Assembly: GCA_030651135.1 (NCBI GenBank)
Contig: JAUSCS010000006.1
Coordinates: 318,851-382,850 of the forward strand
Direction of reading: 5' to 3'
Source: Candidatus Woesearchaeota archaeon
GTDB lineage: Archaea > Nanobdellota > Nanobdellia > Woesearchaeales > JACPBO01
Length of the DNA: 64,000 nt
Part shown: positions 34,951-44,069 of the stretch, piece by piece
How the letters are laid out: every line of letters begins with the position of its first letter
Position numbering within the stretch: the first letter of the stretch is position 1
The notes under the pieces: generated by a model
Databases searched by the model: none
Told to the model about the DNA's origin: nothing
The model's input: the letters and a program-made list of their open reading frames with translations, nothing else
Position numbers and translations under genes: made by a program

Positions 34951-35922
34951 ATGGGGATGGAAGAAAGCAACGCAATATGGATCGAGAAGTATCGCCCTAG
35001 GAATTTCTCCGATATGAAGGGTCAGAAAGAGATTGTAAAGAAGATCAAGGCATTTGTCGAGCAGAAAAACATGCCACATTTATTGTTCTCAGGCCCGGCA
35101 GGTGTTGGAAAGACAACATTGGCATTGATCATTGCAAGGCAGCTTTTTGGCGATGGATGGCAGAGTGATTTTCTCGAGTTAAATGCAAGTGACGAGAGGG
35201 GAATAGACATTGTCAGGAATAAAGTCAAGGATTTTGCAAGAACAAAGGCAATCGGCAATGTTCCGTGGAAGATCATTTACCTTGATGAATGCGACGCTTT
35301 GACAAAAGAAGCGCAGCAGGCATTAAGGCGAACAATGGAAAATTTTACAAGAACAACAAGATTTGTTCTTTCATGCAATTACAGCAGCAAAATTATTGAT
35401 CCGATCCAGTCAAGATGCGCAATCTTCAGATTCAAGCCATTGGAGAAGCACGACGTTATCGAGATCATAGATGTAGTTGCAAAAGCTGAAAATTTGAAAA
35501 TCGAACAGAAGGCAAAAGAAGCATTGTTTGAGATAAGCGAAGGAGACTGCAGAAGGGTTGAAAACATCCTGCAAAGCTGCGCAGCTATTGAAAAAAACAT
35601 AACAGAGGAGCTTATCTATTCAATGGCGTCTGTTGCAAAGCCGAAAGAGCTTAAAGCTGCGCTGGAGCTTGCAATTCAAAATAAATTCATAGATGCAAGA
35701 AACGCATTGCTGAAAATAATGCTTGATTACGGCCTGAGCGGCCTTGACATGATAAAGCAGATCCAGAAGGAAGTATGGGCTTTAGAGATCGACGACAAAA
35801 GCAAGGTTCATTTAATTGACAAATGCGGGGAAATAGAATTCAGGATGACAGAAGGCGCTGATGAGTTCGTGCAATTAGAGGCTTTGCTGAGTCATTTCGT
35901 TCTTGTTGGAAGCAAAGAATAA
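34951..35922 (+). CDS. rfcS: Replication factor C small subunit
   Basis: AAA+ ATPase of 323 residues: IWIEKYRPRNFSDMKGQ opening, Walker A SGPAGVGKT (residues 47-55), Walker B IIYLDECD (~108), and the arginine-finger SRC motif (QSRCAIFRF). RFC loads the PCNA clamp onto primed DNA with the large subunit, which is not in the window. The transcript looks leaderless (TATA ACTTATTTAAATT). Confidence 0.95.
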   Translation: MGMEESNAIWIEKYRPRNFSDMKGQKEIVKKIKAFVEQKNMPHLLFSGPAGVGKTTLALIIARQLFGDGWQSDFLELNASDERGIDIVRNKVKDFARTKAIGNVPWKIIYLDECDALTKEAQQALRRTMENFTRTTRFVLSCNYSSKIIDPIQSRCAIFRFKPLEKHDVIEIIDVVAKAENLKIEQKAKEALFEISEGDCRRVENILQSCAAIEKNITEELIYSMASVAKPKELKAALELAIQNKFIDARNALLKIMLDYGLSGLDMIKQIQKEVWALEIDDKSKVHLIDKCGEIEFRMTEGADEFVQLEALLSHFVLVGSKE

Positions 35923-35950
35923 ATAAAAAATAATAAAAGAATTAAAAAAT

Positions 35951-36880
35951 CTACTGTTTCTTAAGTCTCAGCTGCTGATGGATTAGCTCCCTATAGTCAT
36001 AATCCATGTCAAGCCTTAATTCCTTTGTGTAAAGATCGTCTTTCGAAACAGCATTCTTTGTCCTGCACTGTATTGTTGCCTTACTGTCAGAATCAAGCCT
36101 TGCTTCATTTAATTTGCCGCCTGACTTGCATTCCCATATGCTTGGCTCTGAAACGCTGAAAGTTAATTCATCATATCTTGTGCTGAACCCGGTTCCTGGC
36201 TTTGTAACCTCTCCGCTGCCTTCATTTTCAATAGCAATCTCAACCATAAACTTGCCTGTGCCAATGCTTTTCTCTTCTGCTGATACTGCCTGTATTGGAG
36301 CTCCTGAAGAATATGCTGCTTTTGTTTCTTCTATTGTGCATATTTCCTTGTTGTTTGGGTCGCCTTTAAAGCACACCGTAGGAACAGAAACCCTTGTCTT
36401 ATACCTGTAAGAAACTCTTGCGTAGATTTCCAAGTCCTTTGTTCCTCCGCTGAGGTTGGTTAAATATTTTGCATCCTCAGTTCCCGGAGTTAAATCCAAG
36501 GTGATTTGTCCGCCATCTTTGTTTGTGTCTGAAACCTCGTCTACTGATTCATTATTTGATATGCTTCCGCCTGCAACAATGCCTGAAAATTCTGCAAGGC
36601 TTATGCCAGTAAGATTCACAGAAAGCATCCCAGATTCAATCTTCTGTTCTCCTTTGTTTTTAACTGTTAACTCAATCGGAAATGCTTCGCCTTCAAATAT
36701 TTCATATATCTTTGTCTGCTCATTGTAAACGCCAAAAGGCTCAAAAGTTGCAGTTATTCCCTTTGTTCCGCCGATGTATGGAGACTGCTGAACATTCACA
36801 TCAGTATTGCCGCCTTCGCAAGCAACCAATAGAATACCAATCAAAAATATTGAGAACAACATAATTGTTTTTTTATCCAT
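35951..36880 (-). CDS. Surface lipoprotein of a tandem paralogous family, member 1
   Basis: Signal peptide with lipobox LVAC at residues ~18-21. The rest is a beta-rich domain starting GTKGITATFEPFGVYNE and EGEAFPIELTVKNKGE, then cysteine pairs (VCFKGDPNNKEIC). Two neighbours upstream share the same opening, spacing and the AYSSGAPIQAV-like motif before the second half. It is inferred to be an adhesion-like, CARDB-style scaffold on the outside of the cell. No enzymatic motif. Confidence 0.75.
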   Translation of the reverse strand: MDKKTIMLFSIFLIGILLVACEGGNTDVNVQQSPYIGGTKGITATFEPFGVYNEQTKIYEIFEGEAFPIELTVKNKGEQKIESGMLSVNLTGISLAEFSGIVAGGSISNNESVDEVSDTNKDGGQITLDLTPGTEDAKYLTNLSGGTKDLEIYARVSYRYKTRVSVPTVCFKGDPNNKEICTIEETKAAYSSGAPIQAVSAEEKSIGTGKFMVEIAIENEGSGEVTKPGTGFSTRYDELTFSVSEPSIWECKSGGKLNEARLDSDSKATIQCRTKNAVSKDDLYTKELRLDMDYDYRELIHQQLRLKKQ

Positions 36881-36923
36881 TTTTATTTCCTCCTTAGTTA
36901 TTTTAAGCTATTTTAAGCTAATA

Positions 36924-37892
36924 TCACTCTATATTTATAATCTTTATTGTTTTTTGTATTGTGGAAGTGTAGCCATAATCCAATCTTACCTGCAATGTTG
37001 TTGTATAAGCCGACCCGGCTGTTATCGGTTTTTGGAAAGAACAGGTCATTACACCATATCCGTCAACAAGCCTTATTGGATCATCATAAGTTCCTTTCGG
37101 AGTGCATTCTGCCTGCCCGGCTCCTGGAAGCTGAACGCCAAGTGAGCCTCCGTCCAATACCAGCTTGTTTACATCAGCGAAATCAAGCAAAGAAGGGCAT
37201 TTGTTGTTGTTAAAGGCATCAGTGGTGAAAACACGGCCGCCTCCTGAATTTTTTACATAGATCTTGAAAATGACTTTGTCTTTAGTAACATCCTCTTCTA
37301 CCTTTGTTACAGCAATAGGAGCTCCCTGCCCGCCGCTTAAAGAAACATCATGAATAGTGCATACCTGGGGCTCATCTGATGTTCTGTATGGCTCAGGATC
37401 TATGCAGATAGAAGCCTCTGCTATCGTCTTATAAGTATAACATGATGAAACAACTATTGTCGGCGAATAAGAATCGCCTTCAAAAGGAACCTTGACTGTC
37501 GCCCTGAATGTTTTTGCTGCATAGCCGCCAACTGGATTATTCTCAGTTATGCCCTGTAGGGTAGAAGGCAGGATATTGCCGCCATCCCATCCCTGATCCT
37601 GAAATGCGTTCACATCATAGCCGCTGATGTAAAGATTGCCCTGTAATGAGTCTGTTTCAGGGTAAGCCCCTCTATTTTTTACTTCAACTACAAAATCCAC
37701 CTTGTCACCGTCAAACATCCTATCTGGAGGGGCATTCTTCATAAAGTTCATAACTAGACCTTGCGTCCCTGTGTGGAACTTCAAATCGATCGGCCTGTCA
37801 GCATCTTGCCCGCCATAGCCTGAACAACCAATTAGAAAGACGACTGCTAAAATTACTGCAAATAAAAGTTTAAGCTCTTTTTTCATCTTCAA
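36924..37892 (-). CDS. Surface lipoprotein of a tandem paralogous family, member 2
   Basis: Lipobox LIGC (residue ~23). It has TGTQGLVMNFMKNAPPDRMF, then DGDKVDFVVEVKNRGA, the same layout as member 3 with NAPP and (N/K)xGA motifs. SGGQGAPIAVTKVEE recurs in member 3 as SSGQGAPVAITRIEE, so these two are the closest pair. Several conserved Cys suggest disulphides. In line with member 3 and the 663-residue membrane protein, it is probably part of one surface complex. Confidence 0.75.
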   Translation of the reverse strand: MKMKKELKLLFAVILAVVFLIGCSGYGGQDADRPIDLKFHTGTQGLVMNFMKNAPPDRMFDGDKVDFVVEVKNRGAYPETDSLQGNLYISGYDVNAFQDQGWDGGNILPSTLQGITENNPVGGYAAKTFRATVKVPFEGDSYSPTIVVSSCYTYKTIAEASICIDPEPYRTSDEPQVCTIHDVSLSGGQGAPIAVTKVEEDVTKDKVIFKIYVKNSGGGRVFTTDAFNNNKCPSLLDFADVNKLVLDGGSLGVQLPGAGQAECTPKGTYDDPIRLVDGYGVMTCSFQKPITAGSAYTTTLQVRLDYGYTSTIQKTIKIINIE

Positions 37893-37940
37893 GTGAATAC
37901 CCTCTTTTATTTCATATATAAAACTTTCGAAATGAAATCA

Positions 37941-38885
37941 CTATACAATCAATTTTCTTACAATCTTCACTTCTTGCGATATTGTTTCTGTATAGCCGTA
38001 TTCTAAATCAATCTCCAGGCCGGTAAGGAAACTGGCTGCTTCTGTCGATATGCCATTATTCAGCTCGCATATTATAAAATCCTCGCTTTCCCGTAATGTC
38101 AAAATATCTCCTTCTTGCTCAGGCACACATTTAAAATCTCCGTTTTTCAAGGAGTATGTAGACAGCTTTACATCCTTTACTTTTATTTTATTCAATACAT
38201 CTTTGCTCAGTTTAGATCCGCAGGCTTCATTGACTTTATCAGGCAAAACAACCTCTCCTCTTCCCTGGTTTCTTACATAAATCTTATAAGAAGGCCTTAT
38301 CTGATTTTCTCCTTCAGGAAGCATTGTTTCCTCTATTCTTGTTATTGCAACCGGCGCTCCCTGGCCAGAGGAAGAATAATAGTCAGAAACCCTGCAAGAT
38401 CTTGTTCTTTCCTTTAAATTGTAAACATCTGTGTCAATGCACACATCTGCTTTAAGTGTTGTCTGATATTGATAGCAGGCTGTTACATATATCTGGGTTT
38501 TGTGAGACTCGCTTTGTGTCTCAGGTATTTTTACCTCACTTATCGAATAAACCTCTCTTTTTTGCTCGCCATAGCGCATCGTTATTTTTCTGCCATAAAG
38601 ATTAATTTCCCTGTTATCTATATCCTGCGGCGTATAATAGTCTTTTTCCAGGGATATTGCAAGAATTCCTTTTTCTATATCAGCAGCGCCTTTGTTTTCA
38701 AGATTGACTATTATCTGGAATGGCGACCCGTCATAAACTTCTCTCGGCGGAGCATTGGTAAGAAAGCTGAATCGCAGCCCTTCAACTCCCTTGTACACAT
38801 CCTCAAACTTGTAATTATTGTCTGTTTGGGGAGTGCAGGCAGCTATGAAAATCACAAATGCCAGAATCATTATGTATTTTTTCAT
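37941..38885 (-). CDS. Surface lipoprotein of a tandem paralogous family, member 3
   Basis: Lipobox IAAC (residue ~16). GVEGLRFSFLTNAPPREVYDG and FQIIVNLENKGAADIEKG match member 2. The SGQGAPVAITRIEE block divides two beta domains. It overlaps the 663-residue membrane-protein gene by four bases, so the two are translationally coupled. No partner is known. Confidence 0.75.
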   Translation of the reverse strand: MKKYIMILAFVIFIAACTPQTDNNYKFEDVYKGVEGLRFSFLTNAPPREVYDGSPFQIIVNLENKGAADIEKGILAISLEKDYYTPQDIDNREINLYGRKITMRYGEQKREVYSISEVKIPETQSESHKTQIYVTACYQYQTTLKADVCIDTDVYNLKERTRSCRVSDYYSSSGQGAPVAITRIEETMLPEGENQIRPSYKIYVRNQGRGEVVLPDKVNEACGSKLSKDVLNKIKVKDVKLSTYSLKNGDFKCVPEQEGDILTLRESEDFIICELNNGISTEAASFLTGLEIDLEYGYTETISQEVKIVRKLIV

Positions 38886-40873
38886 TGTGCAATAGATTTT
38901 TCAATATCGACAGTTATGTCTTTTTTTGTTGTATAGCTGTAAGTTACATTTGCTCTGATGTATTTTGTTGAAACGGGTGTTGTTCCTAAAAGTGCAGGCC
39001 TATCATTTATTTTTGCAAAGCACCTTATTGAGCGGAATGTTTCTATTGCGGCATCTTTTGAAAGAATAGATTCTTTTTGAAGTGATTTTGCAAGCACATA
39101 TTTATTATAGCCGTCTTCTCTAACCCCGAATTTTAAATATTGGCAAGGATCTATAATCTCAAGGCCTTCAGGAATCTCTACTGTAATGCCCTTCACATCA
39201 TTGATTACACCGCCCCACTGATTTTCTATTGTAACAGCTACTAAAATTTTTTCATCTCCAATTTCATCTTGTTCCGGGACAGCTATTGGCGGGTCTCTTG
39301 AGCCGATTCCCAGCATTATCGGGCCGTTTGTGTATATTGCATTGGGATTTTCTTCCAGCCCATAATGCCTAAAGACATCAATTCCTGATTTTTGGAAATC
39401 CTCATATTTTTGTTTGTCTATGAAATATGTCTTCAAATATCCCATTGTTGTGAATTCAAAGCTTGCAGAGAGCTCTATCTTCATCGAGCCTGCTGTTGCA
39501 CCAGAAACCCAGCAATCAATAGATTCTTCTACAACGTCATACATGGGAATTGTGTCTGGCGATACCTCTCCAGCCAGGTTCTTATCATTATTGCAGGCAA
39601 TAGTTATGGTTGTTGGTTTACCGTCCTTATTTCTTTCAAGGCTTTTTCCGTGCAGCCTTGCATAAACACTTACAGTCTCGCCCTCATAAAATTTAGGGCT
39701 TGCAGATTTTAACTGGTCGATATAAACTCCGAGAGGGGTATTCTGGTTCTGCTCAATTGTTCCCTCATAATAGCCGCCAGAAGCGTATATAAGATATTGG
39801 TTCCAGCTTTTGCCGATATTTGCAAATATGCCTATTGTTGCGTCCCAAAAATCACCAAATGCATTATAAACAAGGCGCCAGAAATCACCGAATGCCCCAA
39901 ACGCGTCAGGCTGCATTGCAGCTTCCACACCTGGAATCGCATGAAGATTCGGGATATTCGATAATGTGCCCGCCTCTATCGCAGCATATGCGCTGGTCAG
40001 GAAAATAAAGAGCCAGATGAATATTGTGATATTTCTGAGCCATTTGAAGAATTTATTGTTTGGCGGGGCAATAAAAACAAAATAAACATAATAAACAGGA
40101 AAGAACAAAAGCACTATGTTTATTATTGCATCGTCAACTCCCAGATTTGAAAAGTACGGCAGATAAACTGGCAGAAATGTTGCTAAAAAGCCAAGCATTA
40201 CAGACTGAAATAATGCATCCCAGCTCGCTTTTTCAAAAAGAAAATAAAGAACCGTTAAAACAAAAGCAAGGACTAAAACTATGTAGATTGTATTTCCAAG
40301 CGCGCCCAGGGGCAGGAACATTCTTTGTATGTCCGGCATATATCTATAAACCAAAGAGTAAAATACTATGGTTAGAAATAATCCGGCAATTCTTCCAAAA
40401 TGAAACTTTAATCTGCCGACGCCATATTCAGGTCCTGCAGCTTCAAAAAATTTTTGAGCAATGAGCGGCCACTCCTTTTCCTTAAAATAAAAGAAAAAGA
40501 GCACAACAGAAGCTCCAATCAGATAAACCAGAATTCTCAGCGAGAGATTTGAAAAGCCAAATCCAGCATCAAGAAGATGAAAAATCATTAAAGCGAGAAA
40601 GATGAGCGTTATGAGTGTTGTGTCTCCTCTTTTTTCTCCTATGTACTTTTGAACACCCTGCACTCTAACTGCTGCTTCTCGCATTCCGCTTTGAACCCGC
40701 TGCCCAGGCGACATCATTCGCTCAGCAGCCATCTGCTGCTCTTGAACCGCCAATTGCGCCAAAGGCCTATTTCCACCATCACCTTGCGCCGTGCGTTTTT
40801 TTAGGTCAGCTATACGCCCCATAATCTCTTCTTTGCTCATTCCTGCATATGTTGACCCTTTCGGTAGAGGCAT
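38882..40873 (-). CDS. Polytopic membrane protein with family-related extracellular domain
   Basis: 663 residues. The cytosolic N-terminus (residues ~1-85) is polar and Gln/Ala/Arg-rich. About eight TM helices follow between ~90 and ~310. The last ~270 residues are an external beta domain beginning QLKSASPKFYEGETVSVYAR, which resembles the start of the neighbouring lipoprotein domains. The likely role is the membrane base to which the lipoproteins attach. No transporter or enzyme family recognised. Confidence 0.7.
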   Translation of the reverse strand: MPLPKGSTYAGMSKEEIMGRIADLKKRTAQGDGGNRPLAQLAVQEQQMAAERMMSPGQRVQSGMREAAVRVQGVQKYIGEKRGDTTLITLIFLALMIFHLLDAGFGFSNLSLRILVYLIGASVVLFFFYFKEKEWPLIAQKFFEAAGPEYGVGRLKFHFGRIAGLFLTIVFYSLVYRYMPDIQRMFLPLGALGNTIYIVLVLAFVLTVLYFLFEKASWDALFQSVMLGFLATFLPVYLPYFSNLGVDDAIINIVLLFFPVYYVYFVFIAPPNNKFFKWLRNITIFIWLFIFLTSAYAAIEAGTLSNIPNLHAIPGVEAAMQPDAFGAFGDFWRLVYNAFGDFWDATIGIFANIGKSWNQYLIYASGGYYEGTIEQNQNTPLGVYIDQLKSASPKFYEGETVSVYARLHGKSLERNKDGKPTTITIACNNDKNLAGEVSPDTIPMYDVVEESIDCWVSGATAGSMKIELSASFEFTTMGYLKTYFIDKQKYEDFQKSGIDVFRHYGLEENPNAIYTNGPIMLGIGSRDPPIAVPEQDEIGDEKILVAVTIENQWGGVINDVKGITVEIPEGLEIIDPCQYLKFGVREDGYNKYVLAKSLQKESILSKDAAIETFRSIRCFAKINDRPALLGTTPVSTKYIRANVTYSYTTKKDITVDIEKSIAQ

Positions 40874-40954
40874 TTCTTAACCTCGCTTTAAGAATAATTG
40901 TATCATCTTTTTCATTTTCATTATTCTGAATAATTACTTGATAAAAATCAAAAT

Positions 40955-42142
40955 TCAATCCAGCGTTACTCTCAACTCAGCAATATTCAAGGTTGTTATC
41001 GGGGTTACCTTGATGTAATTGCTCTCCTTCAGCCAGTATGATGGCAGCACTTTTGAATAGCTTATTTCAGTCTGGTCAATGTTTGTAATGTGCCCATTCA
41101 CATTTATTGTTCCTCTTTTACTTTCAGTATCATCTACAAACTCCAATTTAACAGTTACTTTTTTATTTCCATTTGTTACATCACTCCGCTGCGTTGAATT
41201 CAGCTCGAAATAATATGTTACATCCCTTGTTTCCTTAAGCTCAGTTTCAACCTTTATGTTGTCTATGAGATAGCTTCCTTTTTTAGTTTCAAATGTAATA
41301 TAGTTCTCTCCTGCTTCAAGTATAGTTGGTGTAACTGCTATTTTGTTTACATGATAGCACTCTGGCACAGATGACGAGAGAAGCCTGTCATTGATGTTTA
41401 TCTCCAAAGCCCCAGACTCTTTTTCCTTGCAGTTTGGCGTAAACTTAAGAGCTGCTTTTTCTATATTCAAATACTCGCTGTCTGTTATTATGAACGTATT
41501 CTGGCTCTTCTGCCTGCTTATATCCGTTATATCCGCAAGCACTTTTATGTTTTCTATGCTGTACTCGTTTGTCCTCCAAAATGCTGCGCCGACTCCGCTG
41601 ACTTCAAAGCTCAGAATATTATCCTGTTTTAGCAAATCTTTTTTCAAGTCAATCGGCTCAATGTTATATGTAGTTATTTCATATTCATATACTGTAATGC
41701 CATTTAATTTAATCGTGAGGATGCCTGAATGCTTTTGCGCAGCAAATGAAAGTATGGCGTTGTTTGTATTCGGCATATCGTCTATTGCAAAGCTGAAATT
41801 GTATGTTTTCTTGTCAAACCATGCGTTTTTTATGTAAAATGGGTTTACTTTTACTAATTCCTGCGATCTTGTCAGCTCAAATAGATTTATATTAGGAATG
41901 TTATGCGGCTCTGCTTCTTCTGCAGGATCCAGCCTTCCTGGAATCTTAACCAGCAAAGTGATATTCGCGCTCGTATTTGCGCTGCCAGTTCCTCCGCTTC
42001 CCCCTCCATTGCCGTTTTCACCCAGTAGGTCGCTCCTATCCTCCGGCGGCAGAAACAATATGTAAAGAATAATCAATAAAGCTATTACCGCTATCAATGT
42101 GGCAGCTTGCCCTGCTGTTTCCTGAGCTCTTTTTTTAAACAT
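40955..42142 (-). CDS. Membrane-anchored beta-sandwich protein with pilin-like N-terminus
   Basis: The N-terminus MFKKRAQETAGQAATLI, followed by a hydrophobic helix, resembles archaeal type IV pilin-like signals (basic residues, then RAQ, then helix). A Gly/Ser linker leads to ~320 residues of beta repeats (LSFAAQKHSGILTIKLNG, LSFEVSGVGAAF, TIKVETELKE). The galactose-binding-like jelly-roll pattern repeats at least twice. It is inferred to be extracellular. Upstream gene of the surface cluster, divergent from pelota. Confidence 0.65.
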   Translation of the reverse strand: MFKKRAQETAGQAATLIAVIALLIILYILFLPPEDRSDLLGENGNGGGSGGTGSANTSANITLLVKIPGRLDPAEEAEPHNIPNINLFELTRSQELVKVNPFYIKNAWFDKKTYNFSFAIDDMPNTNNAILSFAAQKHSGILTIKLNGITVYEYEITTYNIEPIDLKKDLLKQDNILSFEVSGVGAAFWRTNEYSIENIKVLADITDISRQKSQNTFIITDSEYLNIEKAALKFTPNCKEKESGALEININDRLLSSSVPECYHVNKIAVTPTILEAGENYITFETKKGSYLIDNIKVETELKETRDVTYYFELNSTQRSDVTNGNKKVTVKLEFVDDTESKRGTINVNGHITNIDQTEISYSKVLPSYWLKESNYIKVTPITTLNIAELRVTLD

Positions 42143-42169
42143 TGCAGTTCATTTAAACAAATAAATAAA

Positions 42170-42181
42170 TTTATATATAAA
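42170..42181. promoter_or_regulatory. Palindromic TATA box between divergent genes
   Basis: TTTATATATAAA is a perfect palindrome, centred ~24 bases before pelota's ATG and ~33 bases before the start of the beta-sandwich gene on the other strand. It could drive both. Confidence 0.5.
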
Positions 42182-42199
42182 CTTTATTGTTTTTAGGCC

Positions 42200-43261
42200 A
42201 TGAAGCTGATTTATTCCAATATGAGGAAGGGGGAAGTGAAAATAAGGGTCGAAAGCTTAGATGACCTGTGGTATTTAAGCAATCTGATTGACGAGGGAGA
42301 TTTAGTTAAAGGAAGGACTCTCAGAAAGATCAAAATCGGCGAGGAAGGCGCAAGAAAGCAGGCCGTCATTAAAAAACCCGTTTTTATCGCAATAAAGGTT
42401 GAAAAAGCTGAATTCAGCAAAACATCAGATGTTTTAAGGGTTCTGGGTACAATTGTCGAAGGCCCTGAAGACATCCCAAGAGGAGAGCATCATTCTTTTA
42501 ACGTCGAGATCGGCTCGATTATAGAACTCGTAAAAGAAAAATGGCTGCGATACCAGCTGGATAAATTAAAGGAAGCATGCTCAGAGGAAGCATCCCGCAT
42601 TTTGATATGCATTCTGGACAGAGAGTCTGCATTGTTTGCTTTGTCAAAAAAACAGGGTTATGATTTGTTGGGCAAAATGAAAGGTGAGGTTGAGAAAAAA
42701 GCAGTAAAGGAGAGAATAAAAGCAGAGTTCTATCTCGATGTGATAAAAACAATGCAGGAATATATTAAAAGATACAAAATAGACAGCCTAATCCTTGCAA
42801 GCCCGTCATTCTGGAAAGAAGATCTGGTTAAGCAGATTAAAGATGATGAATTGAAGAAAAAGATAGTTCTTGCAACATGCTCTTCTGAAGGCGAAGAAGC
42901 CATCAATGAAGTGCTGAAAAGAAAAGAAGTTCAGACAGTTTTAAAAAAAGACAGGATTGCAAAGGAAATGAACCTTGTCGAAGAATTGCTGGTTAATATT
43001 GCCAAAAATGCCCTTGCCGCCTATGGTATACAGGAAGTCGAGAATGCGGCAAATATGGGTGCAGTTAAGATTTTGATAGTTGCAGATTCTTTGATCAGGA
43101 GCTCAAGGGAAGAAAAGACTTATGACAGGCTGGACACAATAATGAAAACCGTTGACAGTGCAAAGGGAGAAGTGCACATCATAAGCTCGGATCATGACGG
43201 CGGAAAAAGATTAAACGGCCTGGGCGGGATTGGAGCGGTGTTAAGATATAGAATAAGTTAA
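42200..43261 (+). CDS. pelA: Pelota (Dom34) mRNA surveillance factor
   Basis: 353 residues in three eRF1-like domains: MKLIYSNMRKGEVKIRVESL domain 1 (Sm-like), the central domain without the GGQ of true release factors, and a C-terminal aspartate-rich domain ending GLGGIGAVLRYRI. Pelota splits stalled ribosomes with ABCE1. The leaderless start fits the palindromic TATA. Confidence 0.93.
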   Translation: MKLIYSNMRKGEVKIRVESLDDLWYLSNLIDEGDLVKGRTLRKIKIGEEGARKQAVIKKPVFIAIKVEKAEFSKTSDVLRVLGTIVEGPEDIPRGEHHSFNVEIGSIIELVKEKWLRYQLDKLKEACSEEASRILICILDRESALFALSKKQGYDLLGKMKGEVEKKAVKERIKAEFYLDVIKTMQEYIKRYKIDSLILASPSFWKEDLVKQIKDDELKKKIVLATCSSEGEEAINEVLKRKEVQTVLKKDRIAKEMNLVEELLVNIAKNALAAYGIQEVENAANMGAVKILIVADSLIRSSREEKTYDRLDTIMKTVDSAKGEVHIISSDHDGGKRLNGLGGIGAVLRYRIS

Positions 43262-43282
43262 ATATGCTGTGGAGTGCCATTA

Positions 43283-43708
43283 ATGAATAAAAAATACTGG
43301 TTCGATACCTGCATTTGGAGAGATTTCTATGAAGACAGATTTAGTAAAGCTGGAAACCCTCTCGGAAAATATGCCAGCGATGCATTCATGGCGGTTTTAA
43401 AAAATAAAGACAATATATTGTTTTCAGAATCATTAGTTCAAGAATTAAAGAAAGATTATGATGAAAAGGACATTAATGATATGCTCAACCTATTGTTCCT
43501 CGCCAAAGTTTTAACTAGGGTAGATATTGCAAAAGAAGAGTATCTCGAAGCAAAGAAATTAGCAGAGGAGAGAAAAATTCCTTTTGTTGACTGCCTTAAT
43601 GCTGTGCAGGCGAGAAATAATAAAGCAACAATGGTATCCCAAGATGAGCATTTTACTAGGAATCTTTCTGATATCGTAAAAGTGATGAAACCGCAGTCTC
43701 TTAGCTAA
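43283..43708 (+). CDS. PIN-domain ribonuclease, probable toxin
   Basis: 141 residues beginning MNKKYWFDTCIWRDFYED. The acidic residues of the PIN site are in FDTCIW (Asp), SESLVQELK (Glu), VDCLNAVQA (Asp) and SQDEHF (Asp). PIN toxins cut RNA. The start is ATG 43283; the GTG upstream lacks spacing for a ribosome-binding site. It converges with an RHH gene with an 8-base 3' overlap, which is unusual for toxin-antitoxin pairs. Confidence 0.75.
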   Translation: MNKKYWFDTCIWRDFYEDRFSKAGNPLGKYASDAFMAVLKNKDNILFSESLVQELKKDYDEKDINDMLNLLFLAKVLTRVDIAKEEYLEAKKLAEERKIPFVDCLNAVQARNNKATMVSQDEHFTRNLSDIVKVMKPQSLS

Positions 43709-43967
43709 ATCTCTTGCCTAATTCTGCCAACAATTCCTTGCTTACTGCTTCTTTTGTCATTCTGTTTTCTTCGTGCGTAGTCTTTTTCCTGGCTTTGCCC
43801 CTGTATTTTAGAAACTCTTTAACCAGCTCTTCTTTGCCAAGTTCTGCCACTTTATCCCTTACTGCTTCCCTTATAAACTCTGTTCTGGAGTTGAAGTTAT
43901 GTTCGGATATGGTTTCGTCTATCTTTTTTAGTACATCCTCTTGGAATTTTACAGTTACGGCTTCCAT
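43701..43967 (-). CDS. Ribbon-helix-helix protein, possible antitoxin
   Basis: 88 residues: MEAVTVKFQEDVLKKIDETI and FNSRTEFIREAVRDKV form the RHH. The C-terminal Lys/Glu-rich tail could wrap a toxin. It overlaps the PIN gene tail to tail. AT-rich TATA-like sequence (TACAATGTATTAC region) lies upstream. Role as the PIN antitoxin is inferred only from adjacency. Confidence 0.75.
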   Translation of the reverse strand: MEAVTVKFQEDVLKKIDETISEHNFNSRTEFIREAVRDKVAELGKEELVKEFLKYRGKARKKTTHEENRMTKEAVSKELLAELGKRFS

Positions 43968-44069
43968 TGTATGCCAAAGTAATACATTGTAATATTTAAA
44001 GATTTCTGTTTTTTTCCACTTTTTTACTTTTTCGAATGATTTAAATATATAGTTTCAATATTCTGTTTC

